This document shows positions 6,997-16,495 of a DNA stretch of 64,000 nt, piece by piece; the stretch's first letter is position 1; each line of letters begins with the position of its first letter. The stretch is taken from assembly GCF_016858305.2 (NCBI RefSeq), contig NZ_CP074436.1, positions 2,252,001-2,316,000 of the forward strand. The letters run 5' to 3'. Made by a program: the position numbers and the translations under genes. Under the pieces are notes generated by a model. It had not been told where the DNA came from and ran no database searches. It saw only the letters and a program-made list of their open reading frames with translations. The DNA comes from Polaribacter sp. Q13. GTDB lineage: Bacteria; Bacteroidota; Bacteroidia; Flavobacteriales; Flavobacteriaceae.

Positions 6997-9900
6997 CTAT
7001 TTTATAATCAACTTTCTTGTTGTTTGTTTATATCCATTAGTAACTTTTAACAAATACAAGCCTGAAGCAGCTTTTTCAAAAAACACTCTTTTAGAAAAAT
7101 TGGTTACAGTATTATAATATTTTTTTTCATCAATCAATCTTCCTCTAACATCAAATAATTGTACAGATACTTTATCTGTATTCACTAACTGAAGATTCAG
7201 TGTAAATTCTCCTTTTGTTGGGTTTGGATATAAATTAAAACCTTCAAAAGCAACCTTATCAATAGAAGCCGTATTATCTACAACTACAGTATAATCTTCG
7301 GTTTCGCCCCATTCCGTTAAATGATCAGAATCACAGGCTCCATCTCCATAACCTCCTGTAGAATCATCATATTCTATAACAACTCTCATTGTTGTGCTTC
7401 CAAATTTGGCATCAGTAGGAACTGTAATCATAAAAGTTTTAGTTCCAATATCTGCTAACTCAGTCCCCAAATCATATCTTTCCGAAGTTTTATCAAAAAC
7501 AAAATCTTGATTCCAATCTACAAATACATACACATGATCTTGATATCCTCCTGTATCTAAAGTTACAGATACTTGATGTTCATCTCCTCTTTTAACAGTG
7601 GTTTCAATCGTTTTAAAATCTTCATATCCATTAACAGCTGCATTTCCAGAATCATTATTAATGGTATTAAATGTTACATTCGTAATAAATTCTGTCCCTT
7701 TAACATCGTCTGTAAAGTTAGAAGCACAATACGTAGGTGTTAAGGTTTTAAATTGAAATACATTCGAAAAACTTCCTTCTCCACAACTATTTTTAGCTTT
7801 TACCCTCCAATAATAAGAAGTATTTACAGCTAGTCCTGATAAAGAATACTCATTTAAAGTTACGTTTTCACTGGTTATTATATTCGTAAAACCACTGTCA
7901 GCAGCCACTTGCACATCGTAATTACTGGCGTTTGAATCTGCAACCCAATTTAAGGTTGTACTTAAATCTATTTCATCTGTATTATTAGCTGGAGATGTTA
8001 AGGTTAAAGCGCCAAAACTAACAGTTGTTATATTTAGTCCTAGATCTATATTGTTATTTATACTCGAAGAATTCCCTATTACATTTATGGTATAAGCTTG
8101 CGGAGTTACACCATTTAAACCCGTTATGTTCACTGTAACATTGCCATCGCCACTTATAGTAGTTGGATTAAAAGACACTATAGCTCCTGCTGGTTGCCCC
8201 GTTGCAGTAAAAGACACCGCCTCCGAAAATCCGTTTACAAAATCAAAATTTAAAAGATAACTTACAGATTGATTTCCTGTATTACAAGCAAACTGTGTTC
8301 CACTTGTGTTCGTCATTTCAAAAGTTGGCGTTGATGAGTTTATTGTAAAGTTTGTTGCATTTACATTATAAAAAATATTATCTGCCGCTTCCACCATAAT
8401 TCTTGCAGACGTTGTTGGATTCTCTGGAATTTCAACATCTTCAGTACCATCATTTGGTGTGTTTTCTTTTAAAATAATAGGAAAAGTTAATCCGCCATCT
8501 ATAGACAATTTAATCGTTACATTTTGGCAATTAATAGGAGTAACATCCGTGGTTCCTTTATTCCAAGTTATTGCTTGAGTTGAACCACCATACCAAGTAA
8601 CCGGAGTACTTGGTGTTAAAACGGTAAAAGCATCTGCGTCTTCTACGGTCACTTTCATATTATCTCTTGCGGTACTTCCCCCACCCGCATGATTATCTCT
8701 TACTAGAAAAGAAAAATTTAAATCTCTTGCTACAGAAGGCAACACTTCCCAAGTTGAAGCAATACTACCTGCAACCACAGTTGCTAATTCTGGCATGTAT
8801 CTTTCTGAACTCGTTGCAGAAGGTAAAGATCTAAACATTGGCCCTCCTGAATTTGTTGCAACAGGAGGCATTGTTGCTACCTCATTATCTGTTTGCTCCC
8901 AATTATAGGTTAAACTAGCGGTTCCGTCTGCATCCGTCCCAATTCCTTTTAATAAAAAAGGTGTAGATTTTGGAATACTATAATCTAACCCTGCATTTGC
9001 AGTGGGAGCTGAATTATTTGCATCTGTTAACACAGCACAACTTGCAGAAGATTGAATGGTACTCCACATTTCCGCAATGCTAACTGCGTGAAAATAATCA
9101 TCACTTTTAGATTGTACATTTGGCGAACAAATACCGGCATACCCCATTATAGTAGAAGCACTTCCTGGTTCTACTGCTGTTCCGTTATTTCTATTACAAT
9201 CATCATTATTCTGTGTATGATTTGCGCCAAATTGATGTCCCATTTCATGTGCCACATAATCTATATCATAAGCATCTCCAATAGGCTGACTTCTTCCTGT
9301 TACACCGCGTGCTTTACTTCCCGTTATACAAACTATGCCCCCACCTGCTAAACCATCTCCTCCAATACTAAAAACATGTCCTATATCATAATTGGCATTT
9401 CCAATTTCTGCGTCACAGATTGTTTGTACTTCGTTAAGCATTGTATCAGGATCTCCATCGGTAATATTATCTGTAGCCGCATCTAAAAAAATCACTTTAT
9501 CATTATCTCCAACAATAACCATCTTTACAGATAAATCTCTTTCATAAACACCATTTACTCTTGTCATGGTCGTATTCATTGCAGATAACACTGCTGCTTT
9601 TTTTACTTCATCTGTTGCTGCAGTTGATATATTTTGATTGGTTAAATGAAATTGAGCGTATTCTCCACTACAGACTAAAGCTAACCTAAAAGTTCTTAAT
9701 TTTCCGTCATTAGCATTTTTAGAAGCATTTACTTGCGTAATAACTCTTCTTGAAACCTCTTCTACATGACACGTAAAACCATCTTTATCTGGTTCTAAAT
9801 CACTTCTTTTGTAAACTATTAAAGATTTATTATCTTTAGAATAAGGATCTATATATACTGTTTTTTCTACACCAGAATACACTACCGCATGAAAACCATC

Positions 9901-10287
9901 TGTACCAACACTAATTTTTGCTACTGCCGTAGGATCTTCTATCCCCTGAGCAGAATACGACTTAATCATTGAAAATTTTTCTGATAACTTCGTTTCAAAA
10001 TTTGAATCTTCTTTAATTAAAAAATTAGAGAAGCCTCCTTTAGCATTTGGCAGTTGTATTGTTTTTTGTGCCCTTTTAGATTTTGATTTTAATACTGTAT
10101 TAAAGCTATTTACATCTATTGAGACTAGATCATATGCTTTAGGAAAATTTTTCTTTTGATAAACTTTGTCTTCCTTAATTGTATAACTATTTTTATCAAT
10201 CTTTTTTAAAAAATTCTGAGCATTTACAACACCTATAGAAGAAAAAGATATTATAAAAATAAATAATACAGAAAATCTTGTATTCAT
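6997..10287 (-). CDS. T9SS-exported reprolysin-like zinc metallopeptidase with FN3, GEVED and sorting domains
   Basis: 1096 residues. Order: signal peptide (1-23, ending VNAQ); propeptide-like region to about 195; metallopeptidase about 195-420 with the full metzincin motif HEMGHQFGANH (H347, catalytic E348, H351, H357) and Met-turn M381; PKD/cadherin-like beta domains; a fibronectin type III-like domain about 762-850 (ending YYWRVKAKN...FQFKT); a GEVED-type domain about 890-1005 (VYVFVDWNQDF, EDYTV); and a T9SS type A C-terminal sorting domain from about 1017 (FNLYPNPTKGEF...SGLYLLKV). It should be exported across the outer membrane by the type IX system and degrade extracellular protein. 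The substrate is unknown. It shares a 65-bp intergenic region with lipB, which is divergent. Confidence 0.93.
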   Translation of the reverse strand: MNTRFSVLFIFIISFSSIGVVNAQNFLKKIDKNSYTIKEDKVYQKKNFPKAYDLVSIDVNSFNTVLKSKSKRAQKTIQLPNAKGGFSNFLIKEDSNFETKLSEKFSMIKSYSAQGIEDPTAVAKISVGTDGFHAVVYSGVEKTVYIDPYSKDNKSLIVYKRSDLEPDKDGFTCHVEEVSRRVITQVNASKNANDGKLRTFRLALVCSGEYAQFHLTNQNISTAATDEVKKAAVLSAMNTTMTRVNGVYERDLSVKMVIVGDNDKVIFLDAATDNITDGDPDTMLNEVQTICDAEIGNANYDIGHVFSIGGDGLAGGGIVCITGSKARGVTGRSQPIGDAYDIDYVAHEMGHQFGANHTQNNDDCNRNNGTAVEPGSASTIMGYAGICSPNVQSKSDDYFHAVSIAEMWSTIQSSASCAVLTDANNSAPTANAGLDYSIPKSTPFLLKGIGTDADGTASLTYNWEQTDNEVATMPPVATNSGGPMFRSLPSATSSERYMPELATVVAGSIASTWEVLPSVARDLNFSFLVRDNHAGGGSTARDNMKVTVEDADAFTVLTPSTPVTWYGGSTQAITWNKGTTDVTPINCQNVTIKLSIDGGLTFPIILKENTPNDGTEDVEIPENPTTSARIMVEAADNIFYNVNATNFTINSSTPTFEMTNTSGTQFACNTGNQSVSYLLNFDFVNGFSEAVSFTATGQPAGAIVSFNPTTISGDGNVTVNITGLNGVTPQAYTINVIGNSSSINNNIDLGLNITTVSFGALTLTSPANNTDEIDLSTTLNWVADSNASNYDVQVAADSGFTNIITSENVTLNEYSLSGLAVNTSYYWRVKAKNSCGEGSFSNVFQFKTLTPTYCASNFTDDVKGTEFITNVTFNTINNDSGNAAVNGYEDFKTIETTVKRGDEHQVSVTLDTGGYQDHVYVFVDWNQDFVFDKTSERYDLGTELADIGTKTFMITVPTDAKFGSTTMRVVIEYDDSTGGYGDGACDSDHLTEWGETEDYTVVVDNTASIDKVAFEGFNLYPNPTKGEFTLNLQLVNTDKVSVQLFDVRGRLIDEKKYYNTVTNFSKRVFFEKAASGLYLLKVTNGYKQTTRKLIIK

Positions 10288-10315
10288 AAAGCAGTAATTT
10301 ATATAAAATTGTTAT

Positions 10316-10341
10316 CAAATATAATGAAATAATTATCTTTG
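10316..10341. promoter_or_regulatory. Divergent -7 elements for lipB and the T9SS peptidase
   Basis: On the plus strand TATCTTTG (10334-10341) lies 11 bp before the lipB ATG, and on the minus strand TATATTTG (10323-10316) lies 28 bp before the peptidase ATG. Both match TAnnTTTG exactly. The -33 elements are weak. Confidence 0.5.
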
Positions 10342-10352
10342 TAGTCGACATT

Positions 10353-11057
10353 ATGAATAGAAACATACTATTAAAGGACTTATCCGTAAAAGATTACAAA
10401 GAAACTTGGGATTACCAAACTGAATTATTACAAGAAATTGTAGATGTTAAGATTGATAATCGTAAAAGTGAAAACAAAAACCCTACCAAAAATTACTTTT
10501 TATTTGTAGAGCATCCGCACGTTTACACCTTAGGTAAAAGTGGACATATGAGTAACTTATTACTAAATGAAAAGCAGTTGGCAGAAAAAGGGGCTACTTT
10601 TTATAAAATAAATCGTGGTGGAGATATTACCTATCATGGTCCTGGTCAAATTGTTGGATACCCAATTCTAGATTTAGAAAACTTCTTTACAGACATACAT
10701 AAATACTTACGCTTTTTAGAAGAAGCTATTATTTTAACCATTGCAGAATATGGTATAAAAGCAGAAAGAAGCGTTGGTGAAACAGGTGTTTGGTTAGATG
10801 TTGGAACACCATTTGCTCGTAAGATTTGCGCTATGGGAATTCGTTCTTCTCGTTGGGTTACCATGCATGGTTTTGCTTTGAATGCAAACGTAAACCTTGG
10901 TTATTTTGATAATATTATTCCTTGTGGAATTAAAGGAAAAGCGGTCACTTCTATGGAAGCAGAACTCAATAGAAAAGTAGATGTAGAGGAAGTAAAAGCT
11001 AAAATTTTAAAGCATTTTAAAGTGCTTTTTGAAGTGGAAGCATTTATTGAATCTTAG
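10353..11057 (+). CDS. lipB: Octanoyl-[acyl carrier protein]:protein N-octanoyltransferase
   Basis: 234 residues. It transfers octanoyl from ACP to the lipoyl domains of 2-oxoacid dehydrogenases and the glycine cleavage H protein, the first step of de novo lipoate assembly. Diagnostic parts are RGGDITYHGPGQIVGYPI (88-105), the catalytic lysine K157 in ARKICAMG, and the catalytic cysteine C191 in IIPCGIKGKAVTSM. The start at 10353 follows a perfect -7 element by 11 bp, giving a very short 5' UTR. It is a single gene, convergent with the NdpA-type gene. Confidence 0.97.
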   Translation: MNRNILLKDLSVKDYKETWDYQTELLQEIVDVKIDNRKSENKNPTKNYFLFVEHPHVYTLGKSGHMSNLLLNEKQLAEKGATFYKINRGGDITYHGPGQIVGYPILDLENFFTDIHKYLRFLEEAIILTIAEYGIKAERSVGETGVWLDVGTPFARKICAMGIRSSRWVTMHGFALNANVNLGYFDNIIPCGIKGKAVTSMEAELNRKVDVEEVKAKILKHFKVLFEVEAFIES

Positions 11058-11090
11058 AATTTGGCTAAAGCCTTTATCGCTTTCTAAAAC

Positions 11091-11116
11091 AAAAAAACAC
11101 AGACTGAAGTCTGTGT
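11091..11116 (-). terminator. Intrinsic terminator for the NdpA-type gene
   Basis: The stem ACACAGACT/AGTCTGTGT with a tight loop is followed on the minus strand by seven T. On the plus strand the weaker GGCTAAAGCC followed by TTTAT (about 11062-11075) may serve lipB. Confidence 0.65.
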
Positions 11117-11154
11117 CTATTTGTTTCTAGAATCTTGTTTCTAAATTCTTAAAT

Positions 11155-12207
11155 CTATTTCTCTTCGTTAAAATACACTTTATAGTATTTCATTTTCTTT
11201 TCTTCATCATATCCTCTTTCTAAATATTCTGATGCCGCTTCTGGTGCATCTACATCTAGTTTTATGTTGATGTTGGTATCTAACTTAATTTCTGTTTTTA
11301 GTTTGTTTTTTTCCTTCTTTAAAACAACTCCAGAAACATCAAAATTATTTCTGATTAACACATCGTTTAACTTCTCGAAGTGATTTTTATACTCGTCAAA
11401 TTTTTCTTTATGTTTCTCATCATCAAAAACCTCATCTTTAAAAGTAGCGTAATCTACAGCTTCATTTTCTTTAAAATAATCTACTGTACTTGCTAAGAAG
11501 TTTCCTTTTTCGTGCATGCCTAATTCTGGCTGAATTACTTCTTCAGAAAATTCTTTACACATTTCTAAATAGTTTTGTGTATGTGAATTATAATCGTCTG
11601 CTAGTTTTACAGATAAGAAGTTCTTAACCCAATATTGTGCATCGTAATTATTATTATCTACAGACAATACAACGGTACCTTCTTCATCTGAGGTGTTTAA
11701 AACCAAACATCCTTTATCTATTCTTTTTGTAGAAATTCCTTTTTGTACAACAATATCAAAACTTTCGTTATCGTCTAAATAAGTCTGAAAGAAATCTACT
11801 TTATTTTCTATTTTAAAAACTCCAATTGCTTCTGTTAAAACATCTTTATACTCGATACCTTCTATATAAACCACCAAAACATCACCAGTTTTTATTTGTG
11901 CTGAATTAGATTGTTCAAATAAATGGTTTACAATGCTTTTAGAGTATTCTACAAAACTTTCTTCGTCTGTAAAAACCTCTGAAGCAAATTTATTTACCTC
12001 GTTTAAACGTACGTCTTCATGTTTTGTAAAACGGTAACTTTGAGTTAAATTTCCGAATGGCTTTAATAAAAAACCTTTCATTAAATCGTAACTTTCTTGA
12101 TCGAAACGAATTAAGTCTTCAGAAAAAACATTTTGTCCGCTATTAAATTTATTGGCTACTTTATGTAAAATACATTTGGTAATTTCTGCTTTGGTTTTTC
12201 TAATCAT
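11155..12207 (-). CDS. Nucleoid-associated protein (NdpA/YejK family)
   Basis: 350 residues, the usual family length. Recognised from the N-terminal IRKTKAEITKCILHKVANKFNSGQN, the central DVLVVYIEGI, and the segment DYNSHTQNYLEMCKEFSEEVI.PE. In enterobacteria YejK is a 37-kDa nucleoid protein of unclear role. Bacteroidota members are poorly studied and some are associated with phage or stress contexts, but here the gene stands alone among housekeeping genes. The C-terminus is highly charged (DEEKKMKYYKVYFNEEK). Confidence 0.85.
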   Translation of the reverse strand: MIRKTKAEITKCILHKVANKFNSGQNVFSEDLIRFDQESYDLMKGFLLKPFGNLTQSYRFTKHEDVRLNEVNKFASEVFTDEESFVEYSKSIVNHLFEQSNSAQIKTGDVLVVYIEGIEYKDVLTEAIGVFKIENKVDFFQTYLDDNESFDIVVQKGISTKRIDKGCLVLNTSDEEGTVVLSVDNNNYDAQYWVKNFLSVKLADDYNSHTQNYLEMCKEFSEEVIQPELGMHEKGNFLASTVDYFKENEAVDYATFKDEVFDDEKHKEKFDEYKNHFEKLNDVLIRNNFDVSGVVLKKEKNKLKTEIKLDTNINIKLDVDAPEAASEYLERGYDEEKKMKYYKVYFNEEK

Positions 12208-12297
12208 TACTTAAATTTTTGGAGCGTAAAAATAGTTGAAGTTTTTAAATAAAAAGGAAATAATTGTATGAGATTTTCTAAAAGTTAGCAAAATGGC

Positions 12298-12452
12298 TTA
12301 GCCCTGATTGAACCTTTCGTCTGCGCTCAAGACAGGCTATTTTTTTGAGCTCTTTTTTACTGTCAGTTCGAGTGAATTTGTGAAGAATGAGCAAATTTGT
12401 ATCGAGAACAGAAGTAAAAAAGCGAGTAGTGAAACCAGGAAATAGCTTCTAA
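12298..12452 (+). repeat. Flavobacterial intergenic repeat, family 1, complete copy
   Basis: Begins TTAGCCCTGATTGAAC, has the arms TTTGAGCTCTTTTTT and AAAAAAGCGAGTAG around a variable loop, and ends GAAACCAGGAAATAGCTTCT. The reverse copy at 54783-54920 has the same ends and arms. Inside the loop sits a nested TCGAG hairpin (GTCAGTTCGAGTG...GTATCGAGAAC) of the second repeat family. It fills most of the gap between the NdpA-type gene and rnhB, which are both on the minus strand. Confidence 0.75.
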
Positions 12453-12460
12453 AAAACAAT

Positions 12461-13060
12461 TTATAACTTTAATTTTGTCTGTTCTGGCAACAACTTAAAC
12501 GTTTTTCTGTGGTACTTTGTTGCGCCAAATTCTCTAATTCCGTTTCTGTGTTCTTTAGTTGGATATCCTTTATTTTTTGCCCAATTATACATTGGGAATT
12601 CTTGATGAATCTTTGCCATATACTCATCTCTATAGGTTTTTGCCAATACAGAAGCGGCGGCAATACTTAGATATTTAGCATCACCTTTTACAATAGTTTC
12701 ATGCGGAATATCTTTGTAATCTCTAAATTTATTTCCGTCTACAATAATAAATTCTGGCTGAATTTTAAGCATTTCGATAGAACGATGCATGCCTGTAATA
12801 GAGGCTTGCAACACATTTATTTGATCTACTTCTTCTTGCCAAACAAAAGAAACTCCAAAAGCAATGGCATTTTCTTCTATAAACGGACGCAATTGATCCC
12901 TCTTTTTTTCGGACAATTGCTTAGAGTCGTTTAAAAAAGGATGTGTAAAATCTTTTGGTAAAATTACCGCAGCTGCCACAACAGGCCCACATAGGCAACC
13001 TCTACCGGCTTCATCTGTGCCGGCTTCTAAAGAAAAACCACTATAATTTGATGCTAACAT
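12461..13060 (-). CDS. rnhB: Ribonuclease HII
   Basis: 199 residues from the ATG at 13060. The open frame extends 14 codons further to 13102, but the added residues ([14 protein letters not shown]) are not family-like, so the internal start is preferred. The motif [20 protein letters not shown] (D16, E17) supplies two catalytic acids, and later come IIVDGNKF and [12 protein letters not shown]. The enzyme cleaves the RNA strand of RNA/DNA hybrids and removes misincorporated ribonucleotides. The gene overlaps nothing and ends just after the repeat element. Confidence 0.95.
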   Translation of the reverse strand: MLASNYSGFSLEAGTDEAGRGCLCGPVVAAAVILPKDFTHPFLNDSKQLSEKKRDQLRPFIEENAIAFGVSFVWQEEVDQINVLQASITGMHRSIEMLKIQPEFIIVDGNKFRDYKDIPHETIVKGDAKYLSIAAASVLAKTYRDEYMAKIHQEFPMYNWAKNKGYPTKEHRNGIREFGATKYHRKTFKLLPEQTKLKL

Positions 13061-13158
13061 TTTGCAAAGAAAAGAAAAGTTTAAATACATTTGAAGAAAC
13101 ATGCCTTAATTAACAGATTTCATAATAATTATTAACAATTATTTTCGTTTAATTATTT

Positions 13159-13166
13159 TACATTTG
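13159..13166 (+). promoter_or_regulatory. -7 element for the putative porin
   Basis: TACATTTG matches TAnnTTTG and lies 18 bp before the ATG at 13185. The open frame extends upstream to a TTG at 13164, which falls inside this element, so the promoter supports the later ATG as the real start. Confidence 0.5.
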
Positions 13167-13184
13167 CCATTGCACAAACAGTCT

Positions 13185-15143
13185 ATGAATAAATCGTTAT
13201 TTTTCTTATCAATTTTTGTTCTCTTTATAACAAACACCTTGTTTTCTCAAAGAACTTTTAACCCAGTTCAAGAAAACGGTTATAATACCACACAAAATGA
13301 CACCCTTAGAAATACGGGAGAAATTAAGGTAAAGTTATCTGGTAAAACAAAGTATACGGACTACAAAATATTTTCTCACGATAGAGATACTACCTATATA
13401 GATACTACTTTATCGATACAAAAAGACTATAAGTTTAATTATTTAAGAACTGATAACTTTGAGTTATTGGCTTTTCATAATCAAGGACAAACTTTCACCA
13501 ATTTAGGGTATGATTTTAATAATCTAAAATTATTACCAGATATTGGTTTTACCGCAAAACAGTTTAGTTATTTAGATGTTGATGAAATAAAATATTACGA
13601 GGTTCCTACACCAACAACAGAAATTACATACAGAACTGGTTTGCAACAAGGGCAAATTCTAGACGCTATTTTTACGGCAAACTTTTCTCCGAGATTAAAC
13701 GTATCTCTTTCTTATAAAGGGATTCGTTCTTTAGGTGCTTACAGAAGATCTTTAGCAAGTCATGGTAATTTTAGAGGTGCTTTTCATTACAGAACTAAAG
13801 AAAACCAATATGAAATTCGTGGTCACTTAACATCTCAAGATTTCTTTAACGAAGAAAGTGGTGGATTGCCACAAGCGGAAATTGAGAAGTTTGAAAGTAA
13901 TGATCCAGACTATACTACAAGGTCTTATTTAGATGTAAATTTAGATGATGCAGAAAATAATTTTGAAGGTAGAAGGCTTTATTTAGAGCATAGTTATAAA
14001 CTGATATCAAATAAAGACAGCGTCCATAAAAAAGATTTTAGCAACTTAAAAGTTGGACATGTTTTTACGACAGAAACCAAAGAATATAGTTTTACGCAAC
14101 CTACAATAACTACAGAGTTTTTTGGTGATTCTAATGATTCTGGAGCAAGCAATAACCAAGCTAAAAATACCATTACTAATAATGAGTTAAACTTAGAATT
14201 TAATTCTAAATACGTACTGGGTAAATTTAAAGCGAAAGTAAATATTATAAATTATTCTTACGGATATGACTCTATTTTAAACTCAAATAGTAACATTTCT
14301 AAAATAAAATTAGAAGGTAGTGCCATCTCTGTTGGTGCAGATTGGAATGCTAAGATTAAAAACTTTCATTTAAATGCTACGGGTAATTTATCTCCAGGAA
14401 GTGGTAGATTGTCTGGTAACTTTTTACAAGGAGAGGCTTTGTATAAAAAGGATAGCGTTTTTGCAATAAAAGGAAGCTTGTTAATTAGTTCTAAGTCGCC
14501 AAATTTTAACACCTTACTACACCAAAGTAAATACGATGCTTATAACTGGTATAACGACTTTAGCTCTGTAAACACCAGAGATTTAGGGTTCGATTTAAGT
14601 TCTAAATGGTTAAATGCTTCGGTTAATTTTACCAACATAGATAATTACACGTATTTTGATGCCGATAACAAACCGCAACAATTTAATAACCAAATTACCT
14701 ATTTAAAAGTAAAAGTTAGTAGAGAGTTTCGCTATAAAAAGTTTGCTTTAGACAATACCATAATGTACCAAAACGTAAGTAGCGGAAGTTCTGTTTTTAG
14801 AGTACCAGAATTGGTTACCAGAAACACATTCTATTACCAAGATTACTGGTTTAAAGGAAAACCAATGTTGGTAAATATGGGAGCAACTTTTAACTACTTT
14901 ACAAAGTATAAAATGAATGCTTATAATCCGTTATTGGCAGAATTCACCTTGCAAAATGACCAAGAAATTGGCTTTCCTTCTATAGATGTTTTCTTTAACG
15001 CACAAGTACGAAGAACGCGTTTGTTTTTAAAAATAGAGAATGTAACTTCTAGCTTTACAGAAAAAAACTATTACTCTGCACCTAATTATCCATATAGAGA
15101 TTTTACCATTCGTTTTGGATTGGTTTGGAACTGGTTTATATAA
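13185..15143 (+). CDS. Putative porin (outer-membrane beta-barrel, Porin_10-like)
   Basis: 652 residues from the ATG at 13185, with signal peptide MNKSLFFLSIFVLFITNTLFSQ. The rest is rich in alternating strands with aromatic girdles (SLSYKGIRSLGAY, YEIRGHLTSQDFF, FNAQVRRTRLFLKIENV) and ends in YRDFTIRFGLVWNWFI, an outer-membrane barrel C-terminus. The pattern fits the Bacteroidota putative porin family. Substrate is unknown. The first 14 codons of the longer TTG-start frame are excluded because they overlap the likely promoter. Confidence 0.85.
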   Translation: MNKSLFFLSIFVLFITNTLFSQRTFNPVQENGYNTTQNDTLRNTGEIKVKLSGKTKYTDYKIFSHDRDTTYIDTTLSIQKDYKFNYLRTDNFELLAFHNQGQTFTNLGYDFNNLKLLPDIGFTAKQFSYLDVDEIKYYEVPTPTTEITYRTGLQQGQILDAIFTANFSPRLNVSLSYKGIRSLGAYRRSLASHGNFRGAFHYRTKENQYEIRGHLTSQDFFNEESGGLPQAEIEKFESNDPDYTTRSYLDVNLDDAENNFEGRRLYLEHSYKLISNKDSVHKKDFSNLKVGHVFTTETKEYSFTQPTITTEFFGDSNDSGASNNQAKNTITNNELNLEFNSKYVLGKFKAKVNIINYSYGYDSILNSNSNISKIKLEGSAISVGADWNAKIKNFHLNATGNLSPGSGRLSGNFLQGEALYKKDSVFAIKGSLLISSKSPNFNTLLHQSKYDAYNWYNDFSSVNTRDLGFDLSSKWLNASVNFTNIDNYTYFDADNKPQQFNNQITYLKVKVSREFRYKKFALDNTIMYQNVSSGSSVFRVPELVTRNTFYYQDYWFKGKPMLVNMGATFNYFTKYKMNAYNPLLAEFTLQNDQEIGFPSIDVFFNAQVRRTRLFLKIENVTSSFTEKNYYSAPNYPYRDFTIRFGLVWNWFI

Positions 15144-15152
15144 GCCCATCCT

Positions 15153-15178
15153 AAATCCTTCCCGAAGGGAAGGACTTT
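15153..15178 (+). terminator. Hairpin terminator after the porin gene
   Basis: The stem TCCTTCCC-GAA-GGGAAGGA at 15156-15174 is followed by CTTTTA, 10 bp after the porin stop. The GC-rich arm CCTTCCCGAAGGGAAGG stands out in this AT-rich DNA. Confidence 0.6.
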
Positions 15179-15208
15179 TAGCTAGTTTGCTCATAAATTA
15201 ATTTTATT

Positions 15209-15481
15209 ATGATTTTGATTCTTTCTTTAGTTTTAATTCTAATAACAACAAGTGTTCTTAGTTTAATACTCTTATTCAAATGGAAAAATTTAGCAACTTT
15301 TATTTTACTAAATATATCAATAATCATTATTTATATTACTTTGATGTATTTTACAAATAACAACTATAATTTTGGTTTCTACTTTAGAATTCTAACGTAT
15401 ACAACCCTTCAATCAGCTATAATTTTTATATTTTCAATTTACAAAAATTTTAAATTAAGGAAAAATGATAAAACAACTTAA
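15209..15481 (+). CDS. Small integral membrane protein, unknown function
   Basis: 90 residues with three predicted membrane segments (about 3-23, 28-47 and 58-78) and a short basic C-terminus (KNFKLRKNDKTT). No family recognised. Its last 17 bp overlap the start of the next small gene, so the two are probably co-translated. Confidence 0.55.
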   Translation: MILILSLVLILITTSVLSLILLFKWKNLATFILLNISIIIIYITLMYFTNNNYNFGFYFRILTYTTLQSAIIFIFSIYKNFKLRKNDKTT

Positions 15482-15722
15482 AGATAACTGGAAACTCTTT
15501 TTAATGGCAAGTTTAACATTAGGGCTTGCGCCTTTTAATCCGCCACATATTTTGGGTAAACTTCAATGGATTTTAGGTGGAGGAGCTTTTTCTGGGGAAC
15601 ACGCCATGCAACCTCAAGATTGGTTTGATGTTTTGCTACACGGAAGTCCGTGGTTGCTTTTAATCATTTCTATTGTTTTAAATCTTTTTTCTTTACAAGG
15701 AAACAACCATAAGAAACAATAG
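15465..15722 (+). CDS. Conserved small membrane protein, unknown function
   Basis: 85 residues. The motif LTLGLAPFNPPHILGKLQWILGGG, then DWFDVLLHGSPWLLLI, recurs (from memory) in many flavobacterial genomes as a stand-alone small membrane protein with misleading transporter names. Two hydrophobic stretches are seen (about 11-28 and 61-77). The overlap with the upstream gene indicates an operon. It lies directly before the two-component system but the regulatory boxes at 15763 separate it. Function is not known. Confidence 0.7.
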   Translation: MIKQLKDNWKLFLMASLTLGLAPFNPPHILGKLQWILGGGAFSGEHAMQPQDWFDVLLHGSPWLLLIISIVLNLFSLQGNNHKKQ

Positions 15723-15762
15723 AACTCTTACCTTTCTCTTAACATAAATTAAAAAACCTTCT

Positions 15763-15797
15763 CTTTAGATTAAATTTAGAATCGAATACTAATTTTA
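15763..15797 (+). promoter_or_regulatory. Response-regulator box and promoter of the two-component operon
   Basis: CTTTAG (15763-15768), five bases, ATTTAG (15774-15779), then ten bases, then TAATTTTA (15790-15797), a -7-like element with one mismatch to TAnnTTTG. The ATG follows 19 bp later. The 11-bp half-site period and the 10-bp gap to the -7 element are the same as at 17791, 20370 and 23332, which implies autoregulation. Confidence 0.7.
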
Positions 15798-15816
15798 TTG
15801 TTTTAAATTTATAGGC

Positions 15817-16491
15817 ATGAAATATCTAATAGCTGAAGATGAACTAGATTTACAACAATCTATCGTAACTTACTTGCAACGCGATGGAAATATTTGTGAA
15901 GTAGCATCAGATTTTTATGAAGCTTCCGAAAAAACCGCCATATATGATTATGATATTATTATTTTAGACATTAATTTGGTTTCGGGCAGCGGTTTAGAAG
16001 TACTAAAATCATTGAAACAAAATAAGAAAAAGGCGGGTGTAATTATCATTTCTGCCAACAACTCATTATCAGACAAATTAGAAGGTTTAGATTTAGGAGC
16101 AGATGATTATATTACAAAACCGTTTCATTTAGCAGAGCTTAACGCCAGAATTAACGCAGTACTTAGAAGAGGTAAATATGGCGGCGATGAAATTATAACG
16201 TTTCATGAAATACAAATTAACACCAACGCCAGAACCACTCATATTGAAGGAAAACCAATATCGTTAACCCGCAAAGAATACGATTTATTAGTCTTTTTCA
16301 TTTCTAATAAAGGACGTGTTTTATCCAAAGAAATTATAGCGGAACATCTTTGGGGAGATAATAGTGATTTACTAGATAATTTTGATTTTATTTATGTTCA
16401 TATCAATAATTTACGTAAAAAACTAACAATAGAAGGCGCTAAATATATTAAGACTGCTTACGGAAGCGGTTATAAATTTATAGAGGATTAA
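15817..16491 (+). CDS. OmpR/PhoB-family response regulator
   Basis: 224 residues. Receiver domain 1-118 with E7-D8, phospho-acceptor D51 (IIILDINLVSG), S79 and K101 (ITKPF). A winged-helix DNA-binding domain follows at about 128-222 (LTRKEYDLLVFFISNKGRVLSKE...YIKTAYGSGYKF). OmpR-type dimers bind head-to-tail direct repeats spaced by 10-11 bp, which fits the boxes found in front of this gene and three downstream transcription units. The kinase gene starts 4 bp after the stop. Proposed targets are itself, the receptor, the sulfatase-kinase pair and PAP2. Homology to PmrA specifically is not claimed. Confidence 0.96.
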   Translation: MKYLIAEDELDLQQSIVTYLQRDGNICEVASDFYEASEKTAIYDYDIIILDINLVSGSGLEVLKSLKQNKKKAGVIIISANNSLSDKLEGLDLGADDYITKPFHLAELNARINAVLRRGKYGGDEIITFHEIQINTNARTTHIEGKPISLTRKEYDLLVFFISNKGRVLSKEIIAEHLWGDNSDLLDNFDFIYVHINNLRKKLTIEGAKYIKTAYGSGYKFIED

Positions 16492-16495
16492 ACAC

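Noticed and set aside
6935..7117. 60-codon plus-strand ORF
   Set aside because: Composed of repeat-element sequence and the antisense of the T9SS peptidase 3' end; no protein-like character.
9052..9351. 99-codon plus-strand ORF
   Set aside because: Lies antisense to the catalytic domain of the metallopeptidase, whose motifs prove the minus-strand frame.
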